Below are positions 9,158-19,139 of a DNA stretch of 64,000 nucleotides, piece by piece (position 1 is the stretch's first letter; each line of letters opens with the position of its first letter). The stretch lies in NCBI RefSeq assembly GCF_001613105.1, contig NZ_BDBS01000005.1, positions 248,001 through 312,000 on the forward strand, written 5' to 3'. Source of the stretch: Nocardia pseudobrasiliensis NBRC 108224. GTDB lineage: Bacteria > Actinomycetota > Actinomycetes > Mycobacteriales > Mycobacteriaceae. The position numbers were made by a program, and so were the translations under genes. The notes under the pieces were generated by a model. That model did no database searches, was not told where the DNA came from, and saw nothing but the letters and a program-made list of their open reading frames with translations.

Positions 9158-9637
9158 CTATTCCTTCTCTTCCGGTGCCTTCTCCAGGGCCTTGGTCTCC
9201 GTCTTGCTCATCGCGAGATCCTGGGTCAGTTCGGCCCGGACCTTGTAGGACTCACCCTCGGTGAATTGGCCTCCGCTGGTCTTGGGGATCCCTGCCCTGA
9301 CGTCGGCGGTCCCCTTGCCCTCCTCACAGCTACCCGAGCCGGTGCCCTCGGCGTAGACCAGCTTGCTCAGGTCCTCTTTCTTGTTGCCGTCTTTGTCCTT
9401 GCCGGTGTCGCGCACTGTCACCGTGATGGTGTAGTCGGCGTCGGAATTCTCCGGGCAGGTGAAGGAGACCGCCACCGAGGCCTCGTTCTCGCTGACGGCG
9501 GTGAGCTTGTCCACCGTCACCGTCGACTCTTCCTTCGTCGTTCCCTCGTCCTCGGCGTGGGCGGGGATCACCCCGCACAGTCCCACGAGGGCACCACACG
9601 CCATCACACCCGCAACCTTGTTGAGCACGTAACTCAA
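9158..9637 (-). CDS. Secreted protein of unknown function
   Basis: Protein of up to 159 residues with a clear Sec signal peptide (hydrophobic VAGVMACGALVGLCGVI, cleavage after AHA near residue 28). The mature part is acidic, beta-strand-like (VTVDKLTAVSENEASVAVSF, then YTITVTVRD) and contains two cysteines that could form one disulphide, as in small immunoglobulin-like exported domains. The first possible start is TTG at 9637; a GTG at 9628 has a better-placed AAGGA RBS. I do not recognise a family. It converges on the F0 operon. Confidence 0.6.
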   Translation of the reverse strand: MSYVLNKVAGVMACGALVGLCGVIPAHAEDEGTTKEESTVTVDKLTAVSENEASVAVSFTCPENSDADYTITVTVRDTGKDKDGNKKEDLSKLVYAEGTGSGSCEEGKGTADVRAGIPKTSGGQFTEGESYKVRAELTQDLAMSKTETKALEKAPEEKE

Positions 9638-9710
9638 TCCTTTCCTGCCGGATGGAAATTCGATACCGAGTGTTCTTCGCTACCGAACCGGCTCGAGATT
9701 GGTCAGCGGA

Positions 9711-11138
9711 TCAGTCGGTGACCATCGCTCCGGTGTGCAGGGCCAGACCGGCGCGCGGCGCGAGATCCGCGTGCAGCCAGCCGGATTCGTCGATTTCGAC
9801 GATGGGCCCGGTGCAGGTCCCCGCACTCGGCAGGCCGTGCATGACATCGCAATAGCGGCCCGGCGGAAGCGAAGTCCGGTACGAGCGGGTAGCCGGGGAG
9901 TCCGAACCGTTGAGGACGATATATCCGGCCGAACCGCGACCGAAGGCGATGAGATCGCCCGAATCGTCGGTCCAGTCGACCACCGGTTCGTCTCGGACCC
10001 GCTGATGGAACCCGACCATACCGCCGATGCCGGGCCACGCGTGCTCGCACAGCCAGTGTCCGTCGCCGCAGACCGCATCGGTGGTGCGGCCCAGCGGATC
10101 CGAGGGCGAGGGTTCGTCGTAGGCGTCGAAGGCGTAGTCGCTGAGGACCTTCGGATGGCCGTAGGTCCAGGCGAGCAGGAAGGCGTTGGCGAGGGTGTAG
10201 CGCTCCGGATCGGCGTAGGTGAGGGTGGAGCCGTTGCGTTCGGTGTCGTGATTGGCGACGAAGACCACCGAACCCGCCGACGGCAGCGCCGAGCCGAAAT
10301 CGCGCAGCTGGGCCAGATGTCCGTGGCGGAAGATCGCGCTCAGCGTGCCCGCGTAGCGCAGATCCATGACGTCGCCGGTGGCCAGATACTCCTCGGGCCG
10401 CACCTGCTCGTTCCAGCTGTAGACGACCTCCTGATATACGTAGGCGGGCCGGGACAGCCGGGCCTCGATGGCCGAAAGATCCTCGGGGGCGATGTATTTC
10501 GCCGAGTCGACGCGGAAGCCGTCGATACCCAGCGACAGCAGATCGTTCAGATAGCCCGCGATTCGGTCGCGCACGCGATCGTTCTCGGTCGCCAGATCCG
10601 AGGCGTTGAGGGTCTGGCAGTGGTGCGTCTGATAGCGGTCGGAGTAGTTCTCGATGGCGTCGTTCGGCGTGCCGCAGTGATGGAAGTCGTCGGGACCGTA
10701 GGGTACGGCCGGATACTCGTAATGGCAGTAAGGCGTTGCGCCACTACCGATTCCGCACCCCTGGATCGCCGACATATTGTTGATGATCGTGTCCACGTAC
10801 ACCCGCACCCCCGCGGCATGGCAGTCGCGGACCATACCCGCCAGCTCCGCGCGCGTCCCGTACCGGCTGGTCAACCCGTAGGACACCGCCGAATAACTCT
10901 GCCACCACGGAAAACCCAGCTCCGGTAGCAGCGAATGCTCCTCCGGCGGCGAGGTCTGCACGGCCCCGTAACCCAGCGGACCCAGCGTGCGGCCGCACTC
11001 CCGGCCGATCGAGCGCCAGTTCCAGCCGAACATCTGCGCGATGACATCCCGCTCCGGCGCCGGTTCGGCGGCGACCGGAGCGGTCAGTCCCACGACGACG
11101 GTCAGCGTGCCGAGCAGCAGCGCCCAGGACCGAAGCAT
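9711..11138 (-). CDS. Secreted alpha-amylase, glycoside hydrolase family 13
   Basis: Protein of 475 residues with a signal peptide (cleavage near AAEPAP, about residue 24). The GH13 catalytic barrel motifs are in order: region I VYVDTIINN, region II GFRVDSAKY with the nucleophile Asp211 and its Arg209, region III YQEVV with acid/base Glu237, and region IV FVANHDTER with Asp298. A C-terminal all-beta domain (from about residue 380) follows, but no starch-binding CBM20 is visible. It should hydrolyse alpha-1,4-glucans outside the cell. The ATG at 11138 gives a standard signal peptide; 5–13 extra residues are possible from upstream starts. Confidence 0.92.
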   Translation of the reverse strand: MLRSWALLLGTLTVVVGLTAPVAAEPAPERDVIAQMFGWNWRSIGRECGRTLGPLGYGAVQTSPPEEHSLLPELGFPWWQSYSAVSYGLTSRYGTRAELAGMVRDCHAAGVRVYVDTIINNMSAIQGCGIGSGATPYCHYEYPAVPYGPDDFHHCGTPNDAIENYSDRYQTHHCQTLNASDLATENDRVRDRIAGYLNDLLSLGIDGFRVDSAKYIAPEDLSAIEARLSRPAYVYQEVVYSWNEQVRPEEYLATGDVMDLRYAGTLSAIFRHGHLAQLRDFGSALPSAGSVVFVANHDTERNGSTLTYADPERYTLANAFLLAWTYGHPKVLSDYAFDAYDEPSPSDPLGRTTDAVCGDGHWLCEHAWPGIGGMVGFHQRVRDEPVVDWTDDSGDLIAFGRGSAGYIVLNGSDSPATRSYRTSLPPGRYCDVMHGLPSAGTCTGPIVEIDESGWLHADLAPRAGLALHTGAMVTD

Positions 11139-11226
11139 GTCCGGCCTAGCCGATTCGGGCATTGCTCGGCGCCGCAACGAGACCGCACAGTCCGCGAATG
11201 CTCATGGAGGCTCATGGTAGCGGTGA

Positions 11227-13480
<2,254 letters not shown>

Positions 13481-13483
13481 GCG

Positions 13484-14074
13484 TCACATCGGCCGCAGAT
13501 AGGTGAGGGCCGCCTCCAGGATGGTGTCGGCGTAGGTCGAGGTGAGGCCGTCCAATCCCAATGACCAGCGGTATTGCAGTGGGCCGAGCAGTAGATCGAT
13601 GGCGATCTCGGTGTCCAGATCATGGCGCAGCTGACCCGTGGCGACCGCCGAGTTCAGGCGTTCGGTCAGGGCCGCGCGCTGCGGGAGCAGTAGCCGTTCG
13701 CGGTAGTAGCGGCCGATCTCCGGATCGTGCTGGATCTCGATGTACATCGCGCGCAGGAAGCCGTCCTTGGCCGGATCGGTGAGTTCGGCGGCCGCGCCGC
13801 GCAGCAGCAGGCGCAGATCGGCGCGGATATCGCCGGTATCGGGCAGGCTCAAACCTTCGGGGCTGGAATAGCTTTCGAGCATCGCGTCCAGTACCACCGC
13901 ACCCTTGGACGGCCACCAGCGATAGATCGTCTGCTTGCCGACCCCCGCCCGGGCGGCGATCGCCTCGATGCCCAGTTTGGGATAGGGCACCTCGCCGATC
14001 AGTTCGGCCGCGGCGGTGAGGATGGCGGCCCGGGCGCGCTCGCTGCGCCGGGTGGCGCTCGGCTTGTCGGTCAT
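13484..14074 (-). CDS. TetR-family regulator divergent from an SDR gene
   Basis: Protein of 196 residues. HTH segment IEAIAARAGVGKQTIYRWWPSK (about residues 37–58) is followed by a C-terminal domain of the TetR_C_11/AcrR-like kind (LLLRGAAAELTDPAKDG). The gene is divergent from an SDR gene, and the shared spacer holds two copies of a GAGACG-N3-CGTCTC palindrome, one touching its own start region. I infer autoregulation and repression of the SDR. Confidence 0.88.
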   Translation of the reverse strand: MTDKPSATRRSERARAAILTAAAELIGEVPYPKLGIEAIAARAGVGKQTIYRWWPSKGAVVLDAMLESYSSPEGLSLPDTGDIRADLRLLLRGAAAELTDPAKDGFLRAMYIEIQHDPEIGRYYRERLLLPQRAALTERLNSAVATGQLRHDLDTEIAIDLLLGPLQYRWSLGLDGLTSTYADTILEAALTYLRPM

Positions 14075-14096
14075 GGCGTGGAGTTTAGCGCGAAAT

Positions 14097-14171
14097 GAGA
14101 CGATACGTCTCGTCTTGACATGACGTGGGAAGGGATGGGATGCTGCTGCGGCACGAGACGGACCGTCTCGT
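14097..14171. promoter_or_regulatory. Two palindromic operators and a promoter in the TetR/SDR spacer
   Basis: Site 1 is GAGACG-ATA-CGTCTC at 14097–14111. Site 2 is ACGAGACG-GAC-CGTCTCGT at 14153–14171, a perfect 8-bp dyad about the same 3-base centre. A TTGACA at 14115–14120 lies right after site 1 and would be the -35 of the rightward SDR promoter, placing site 2 just downstream of the expected transcription start. One operator upstream and one downstream of the promoter is a standard TetR repression layout. The two dyad centres are 58 bases apart. Confidence 0.7.
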
Positions 14172-14187
14172 TACGAGAGGAGTTACC

Positions 14188-15030
14188 TTGACCAGAACTT
14201 GGTTCATCACCGGAGCCAACCGCGGCCTGGGCCGGGCCTTCACGGTGGCGGCGCTGGCGCAGGGTGACCGCGTCGTCGCGACCGCTCGTGATCCGCGGAC
14301 CATGGCCGACCTCGCCCAGGATCGGCTGACCGTGCTGCCGTTGGATGTTCGCGACCGCGAGCGCGTATTCGCCACGGTCGAGCGGGCGTTCGAGGTCGCC
14401 GGATCGATCGATGTCATCGTGAACAACGCGGGCTACGGCCTGGTCGGCGCGGTGGAGGAACTCGACGAGCGGCAGATCCGCGAACAGATGGACACCAATT
14501 TCTATGGCGCGGTGTGGGTTACGCAGGCCGCGATCCCGCATCTGCGCGAGCAGGGGTCGGGCCATATCGTGCAGATCTCGACCGTCGGCGCGGTCGGATC
14601 GCTGCCGCTGTTCAGCATGTACAACGCCAGCAAGTGGGCGCTGGAGGGTTTCAGCGCCTCGCTCGCGGATGAGCTGCGCCCCTTCGGCATCTCGGTGACG
14701 CTGGCCCAGATGGGCGGCTTCGACACCGATTGGGCGAAGTCGAGTATGCGCTTCGCACAACGCAATCCGGCCTACGACGAGATCCGCGCGGGCATTCTCG
14801 GCATGGCGGAGTATCCGGATCCCGCGAATCCGCCCGCCGCGGCCGAGAATCCGGAGTGGGCGGAGCCCGCGCCGGAGGTGGCCGCGGCCGAACTGCTCGA
14901 CCTGGTGGCCATGTCGAATCCGCCGCTGCGCCGGATCATCGGACCGGGCGCCCACGAGATGGTGACGATGGCCCTGGATCAGCGTCGGCTCGACTACATC
15001 TCCGATCCGAAGTTCACCTGGCCGAGCTGA
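14188..15030 (+). CDS. Short-chain dehydrogenase/reductase (classical SDR)
   Basis: Protein of 280 residues. The N-terminal nucleotide motif is WFITGANRGLGRAF, the NNAG motif is in DVIVNNAGYGLVG, and the catalytic triad shows as Ser in VQISTVGAV and YNASK. The sequence resembles oxidoreductases of the YkvO/NmrA-neighbour SDR group whose substrates are unassigned. A strong GAGAGGAG RBS (14174–14182) ahead of the TTG at 14188 decides the start. Expression is probably controlled by the divergent TetR through the two operators in the spacer. Confidence 0.9.
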   Translation: MTRTWFITGANRGLGRAFTVAALAQGDRVVATARDPRTMADLAQDRLTVLPLDVRDRERVFATVERAFEVAGSIDVIVNNAGYGLVGAVEELDERQIREQMDTNFYGAVWVTQAAIPHLREQGSGHIVQISTVGAVGSLPLFSMYNASKWALEGFSASLADELRPFGISVTLAQMGGFDTDWAKSSMRFAQRNPAYDEIRAGILGMAEYPDPANPPAAAENPEWAEPAPEVAAAELLDLVAMSNPPLRRIIGPGAHEMVTMALDQRRLDYISDPKFTWPS

Positions 15031-15079
15031 GCCGCCGTTCGCCGCGCCACGGAACCGATCGGTCGGATACCGTGCACGG

Positions 15080-16570
15080 GTGTTGTTCCGGCTGGTGGTT
15101 GTTATCGCTTCGGTCTGTGCGGTGTTGTCGTTGAGCGGGGCCGATCCGGACCCGAGCGGATTGGCCCGCTTCTACGGTCAGCGGCTGAGCTGGCAGCCCT
15201 GCGGTATCGATGAGATGGACGCCGCCGGAGCCGAATGCGCCGAGGTGCGCGTGCCGCTGGACTACTCCCGGCCGCGCGATCGCGCCATCACCGTGGCGAT
15301 CTCGCGCATCCGGGCGGGCAATGGGGAGCAGCGGCGCGGGGTGCTGCTCGCCAATCCCGGCGGTCCCGGCGCGGAGGGCTTGGACACCGTGGGACTGCTC
15401 GGCGATGTACTCGATCCGGAGGTTCTCGCCCGCTACGACCTGATCGGTATGGATCCGCGCGGTATCGGACGGTCCACCGCCGCGCCGCTGTGCGGCTGGC
15501 CGGTGGGGGAGATGATTCGCTCGGCCGGGCTGTCGGACAAGGGGTTTCGCCACGACACGGTGGAAGCGGCCGGTATGGCGGCCACCTGTCTGGCCCGCGA
15601 CTCCGCCACGCGGCGGCAGTTCACCACCCGCAATACCGCCCGGGACATGGACGTGATCCGGGCGGCGCTCGGCGCACCCGCGCTCGCCTACTACGGCGTC
15701 TCCTACGGCACCTATCTGGGCGCGGTCTACACACAGATGTTCCCCAGCCACAGCGATCGCATGGTGTTCGACAGCGCCATCGACCCCGCTCGGTATTGGG
15801 AAGGGATGGTGCGGGATTGGGGGCCGTCGGATGAGATCGCGCTGGACGAATGGGCGCGCTGGGCGGCCGCGCGCGATGAGAGTTATCGCCTCGGTGATAC
15901 TCCGGACAAGGTGCGTGCCACCGTCGAGGAGCTGCTCCGCGCGGTCGGGCGGCAGCCGGTCATCCTGGACGGATTCGCCATCGATGACCACTGGCTGCCG
16001 TTTCTACTGCACAATCTGGTGGTCAGCTTTCGATCCAATGGCGTACTGGCGGAAACGATTCGGGAGATAACGGATGCGGTGGGCCAGCCGCCCGCGGCGG
16101 CGCGGACCCCGCGGTTGCAGGGTCTGCTCGAGGCGATACGGGACGGGGAGAATTCCGCGCTAACCGAGATCGCCTGCGCCGATGCCGGTGCGCCGACCGA
16201 AATCGCCTGGTACCGGCGCAATATCGAGGCGACCCGGGTCACCCAGCCGGTATTCGGCGCGATGGCCAACAATATTCAACCGTGCGCGTTCTGGCCGCGA
16301 CCGGTGGAACCGGCCACGGCCGTGCGCAATGCGGTGCCCGCGCTGATCGTGCAGGCCGCCGACGATCCGCGCACGCCCTATGCGGGAGCCCTGCAGCTGC
16401 ATGCCGTCATGGCCGAATCCCGGCTGATCACCCTGCGCGACACCAGAATTCACATGACCTTCCGGCCCGGACTGAGCGCCTGCGTTCGGTTCTCCGTCAA
16501 CGCCTACCTGGCCACCGGGTTCCGCCCCGCGGCCGATGCGATCTGCGATCCGGACGAGCCCACGCGCTAG
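15080..16570 (+). CDS. Secreted alpha/beta-hydrolase, tripeptidyl-aminopeptidase (TAP) type
   Basis: Protein of 496 residues with an N-terminal hydrophobic signal (VVVIASVCAVLSLSG). The alpha/beta-hydrolase fold shows the oxyanion segment ANPGGPGAEG, DLIGMDPRGIGRS, and the nucleophile Ser208 in YYGVSYGTYLG. A TAP-like C-terminal domain follows (VPALIVQAADDPRTPYAGA with the catalytic Asp; His in THMTFRPG-like IHMTFRPG). Family members cleave N-terminal peptides or esters outside the cell. The GTG at 15080 is used; a GTG 8 bases upstream is out of frame. It runs in the same direction as the SDR 50 bases upstream. Confidence 0.88.
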   Translation: MLFRLVVVIASVCAVLSLSGADPDPSGLARFYGQRLSWQPCGIDEMDAAGAECAEVRVPLDYSRPRDRAITVAISRIRAGNGEQRRGVLLANPGGPGAEGLDTVGLLGDVLDPEVLARYDLIGMDPRGIGRSTAAPLCGWPVGEMIRSAGLSDKGFRHDTVEAAGMAATCLARDSATRRQFTTRNTARDMDVIRAALGAPALAYYGVSYGTYLGAVYTQMFPSHSDRMVFDSAIDPARYWEGMVRDWGPSDEIALDEWARWAAARDESYRLGDTPDKVRATVEELLRAVGRQPVILDGFAIDDHWLPFLLHNLVVSFRSNGVLAETIREITDAVGQPPAAARTPRLQGLLEAIRDGENSALTEIACADAGAPTEIAWYRRNIEATRVTQPVFGAMANNIQPCAFWPRPVEPATAVRNAVPALIVQAADDPRTPYAGALQLHAVMAESRLITLRDTRIHMTFRPGLSACVRFSVNAYLATGFRPAADAICDPDEPTR

Positions 16571-16573
16571 GCG

Positions 16574-17494
16574 TCAGGGCACGATCACCAATTTGCCCCG
16601 GGTGTGGCCGGTGCGGCTGGCGTCGAAGGCCGCGCCGACCTCGTCGAGGCCGAAGGTCCGCGCGACCTCCACCGTGAGCGCGCCGCGGTCGGCCAGCGCC
16701 GCCAGTTCGGTGAGTTTCGCGCCGTCCGGCCGGACCCAGATCACATGTCCGCCATGCTTTTCCACCTCGCCGTCGGCGATCGAGGCGTGTCGGCCGCCGG
16801 TCGCGAGGATGGCCAGGGTGGTGTCGAGCTGACCTCCGACGAAATCGGCCACCGCGGTGACGCCGTCCGGGGCGAGCGCGCGGATCCGCTCGACCTCGCC
16901 GTCGCCGTAGGCCACCGGTTCGCCGCCCAGCTCGCGCACGAAGTCGTGATTGCGTTCGGAGGCCGTCGCGATCACCCGGGCGCCGCGGTCGCGGCCGATC
17001 TGTACCGCGAAGCTGCCGACGCCCCCCGAGGCGTTGTAGACCACCAGGGTGTCGCCGGGGCCGACCTCCAGCCGATCGAGAGTGCGCTGGGCGGTCATCC
17101 CCGCGAGCGGCAGGCCACCGGCCTGTGCCCAGTTCAGCGCCGCGGGTTTGCGGGCGAGGTACTCGGCCGGGACGGCCACCAGTTCGGCGAAGGTGCCCGC
17201 GTGCACGACCTGCTTGCGGGCATAGGCCATCACCTCGTCGCCGACCGCGAATTCGGGGGCGTCCGGTCCGAGGGCGACCACCTCGCCCGCCACATCCCAG
17301 CCCGGGATCACCGGGAACACGCCCTCGATCATCGGATCCAGATATCCGGCCAGGACCTTCCAATCGACCGGGTTCACCCCCGCCGCGCGCACCCGGACCA
17401 GCACCTCACCCGGCCCGAGCCGCGGTTCGGGCAGTTCACCGACCCGCAGCGTGGAATTGTCGTGGGCGTAGGCGTCGTAGCTGACGGCACGCAT
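16574..17494 (-). CDS. NADPH:quinone reductase-like MDR oxidoreductase
   Basis: Protein of 306 residues in the zinc-independent medium-chain dehydrogenase/reductase family. GroES-like N-terminal domain (VRVRAAGVNPVDWKVLAGY), then a Rossmann domain with VYNASGGVGSFAVQIG for NADPH. No structural zinc cysteines are present. C-terminal FDASRTGHTRGKLVI is the family ending. It converges with the secreted hydrolase, with 3 bases between the stops. It lies 95 bases beyond the end of the PKS cluster on the same strand and could be a tailoring enzyme, but nothing else links it. Confidence 0.88.
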   Translation of the reverse strand: MRAVSYDAYAHDNSTLRVGELPEPRLGPGEVLVRVRAAGVNPVDWKVLAGYLDPMIEGVFPVIPGWDVAGEVVALGPDAPEFAVGDEVMAYARKQVVHAGTFAELVAVPAEYLARKPAALNWAQAGGLPLAGMTAQRTLDRLEVGPGDTLVVYNASGGVGSFAVQIGRDRGARVIATASERNHDFVRELGGEPVAYGDGEVERIRALAPDGVTAVADFVGGQLDTTLAILATGGRHASIADGEVEKHGGHVIWVRPDGAKLTELAALADRGALTVEVARTFGLDEVGAAFDASRTGHTRGKLVIVP

Positions 17495-17589
17495 CGAATC
17501 AGGCCTCCTCGGTTCGGGGTTCCTGCTCGTTCAAGTGCTACCCACGTCCATGGTATTTCCCCGCCGCGAATTCGGTGGGAACCGTCACG

Positions 17590-18606
17590 TCAGGCTGGCA
17601 ACCCCATGCCCTCGGCCAGCAGCGGCCACGAATCGTGCAGCGCTTCCTCCCAGTACGGCCAGTAGTGGGTGCCGACCGGGGTGAACTTGTAGGTGGCCGG
17701 GATACTCAGCGAGTCGAGCCGGTTCTTCAGATTGGCCGTGCAGCCGTTGACGGCCGCCTCGATGATCATGCCCAGCGCGAGGTTCACCCCGCCCGTCGGT
17801 CCCGGGGCGTTGGAGGTGTAGTACTTCACATCCTCCATCACCGGAATACCGCTCCCGCTCGAGACGTAGAGCAGCGTCCCGCGCAGCTTCTCGGCATTGA
17901 TCACCGGATCGTTCTGCGACCACAGCGGGCTGTCGGAGGGCCCGTACATGTTCTGGGTGTTGCCGCCCGCCCAGGTCTCGGTGGCGAGCTTGACGAACTG
18001 CTGTCCCATCGGATCGGCGATCTGCGCGCAACCGCTGTAGGCGGCCACCGACTTCCACAGCCCCGGCTTGGCCTCGGCCAGCTGCAGCACCGACGTGCCG
18101 GAGGTCGACAGACCGGCCAGGGCGTTGAGCCCGGTGGAGTTCAGCGTCGAATCCAGCAGCGGCGGCAGTTCCTCGGTGAAGAACGTCTTCCACTTGTTCA
18201 CGCCGAGAACGGGATCCGGCTTCTGCCAGTCGGTGTAGTAGCTCCCGCGCCCGCCGATCGGCTCGATGACGTTGACCTGCTTGTCGGCCAGCCACTCGAG
18301 CGCCTTGGTCTGCGCCTGCCAACTCGCGGTGCCCTCACCACCGTCGAGCCCGTTGAGCATCCACAGATTCGGCGCGGACCGGGACTCGTCCACCGGCCGC
18401 TGCACATCCACAGCGACCTCGGTATCCATCGCCGCCGAATACACCTTCAAATGCCAAGTCCGCCCGTCCTTCTTGACGGAGGTGACCGCCGACGCCTTCC
18501 CCGGCTCCGCCGAGGCGGTCTGCCCGACCAGCCCCACGGCCAGCATCGCGGCGAGCGCCACGGCACACGCCCGGGCGGTGGCGTTACGTAGTAGAGAGAA
18601 TCCCAC
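17590..18606 (-). CDS. Antigen 85-like mycolyltransferase / secreted esterase
   Basis: Protein of 338 residues with a signal peptide (cleavage ASA|EP near residue 33). It matches the corynebacterial/mycobacterial antigen-85 esterase family: VDVQRPVDES, LWMLNGLDGGEGTASW (normally LLDGL), a tryptophan-containing KWKTFFTEELPPLL and the nucleophile elbow AGLSTSGTSVLQLA (Ser169); late GTHYWPYWEEAL supplies the catalytic His. Ag85 enzymes transfer mycolates to trehalose or arabinogalactan, so this implies a mycolic-acid envelope. It is 56 bases downstream of the thioesterase gene and on the same strand, so it may be co-transcribed with the PKS operon. The start is GTG. Confidence 0.88.
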   Translation of the reverse strand: MGFSLLRNATARACAVALAAMLAVGLVGQTASAEPGKASAVTSVKKDGRTWHLKVYSAAMDTEVAVDVQRPVDESRSAPNLWMLNGLDGGEGTASWQAQTKALEWLADKQVNVIEPIGGRGSYYTDWQKPDPVLGVNKWKTFFTEELPPLLDSTLNSTGLNALAGLSTSGTSVLQLAEAKPGLWKSVAAYSGCAQIADPMGQQFVKLATETWAGGNTQNMYGPSDSPLWSQNDPVINAEKLRGTLLYVSSGSGIPVMEDVKYYTSNAPGPTGGVNLALGMIIEAAVNGCTANLKNRLDSLSIPATYKFTPVGTHYWPYWEEALHDSWPLLAEGMGLPA

Positions 18607-18662
18607 GATTCGATAAGTCTGTTGCGGGTGCGATTCCGTTACGGGTCAATCCTGTTCGTCGG

Positions 18663-19139
18663 CTACGACTTCGACAGCTGCATCACCTGCAGTGAGGAGA
18701 TGGCCGTCGCCACCAGTTTGTTCTTGCTGTTGTAGGCCTCCGCGCCGACGAACATCGCGCTCGAGCCCGGTTTGCGGACCGTGGCGGTGAGGGTGAGGCG
18801 TTCGCCGACGAAGACCGGGCGCAGGAAGTGGGTTGTCAGGTCCAGGCTCGTCGTCGGGTTCTTGGCGGTGATGTAGCTCAGGGGGGCCATCAGGTCGTCG
18901 AACATGGCGGCGAGGAAGCCGCCCAGCAGCAGGCCCATCACATTGCCGTACTTCTCGGGGATCTCGACCGAGGCCGTGATCGAGTGACCCGGGGTGAACT
19001 CCTCGAAGTGCAGGCCCAGGGTCGTCGTCGCGGGCGGGGGGAGTTTCAGTTCGACGCCGGGCGGGGTCATCTGATCGACCGCCGCCATGGCGTACTTGAA
19101 GATCTCCTCGTGTCCCTTGATCGTGGTGTCATCGGCCAT
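18663..19139 (-). CDS. Hotdog-fold acyl-CoA thioesterase (PaaI/4HBT-like)
   Basis: Protein of 158 residues with the hotdog signature: GNVMGLLLGGFLAAMFDDLMA in the central helix position, then TTSLDLTTHFLRPVFVGERL as the strand pair. The family hydrolyses acyl-CoA or acyl-ACP. The start overlaps the end of the acyl-CoA synthetase gene by 11 bases, so they are coupled. In the cluster it could edit stalled or aberrant acyl groups. Confidence 0.85.
   Translation of the reverse strand: MADDTTIKGHEEIFKYAMAAVDQMTPPGVELKLPPPATTTLGLHFEEFTPGHSITASVEIPEKYGNVMGLLLGGFLAAMFDDLMAPLSYITAKNPTTSLDLTTHFLRPVFVGERLTLTATVRKPGSSAMFVGAEAYNSKNKLVATAISSLQVMQLSKS

Noticed and set aside
9043-9264. A frameshifted continuation of atpH carrying the delta domain.
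   Set aside because: The alternative frame after 9043 reads as proline/serine-rich sequence with no delta features, and a terminator interrupts it.
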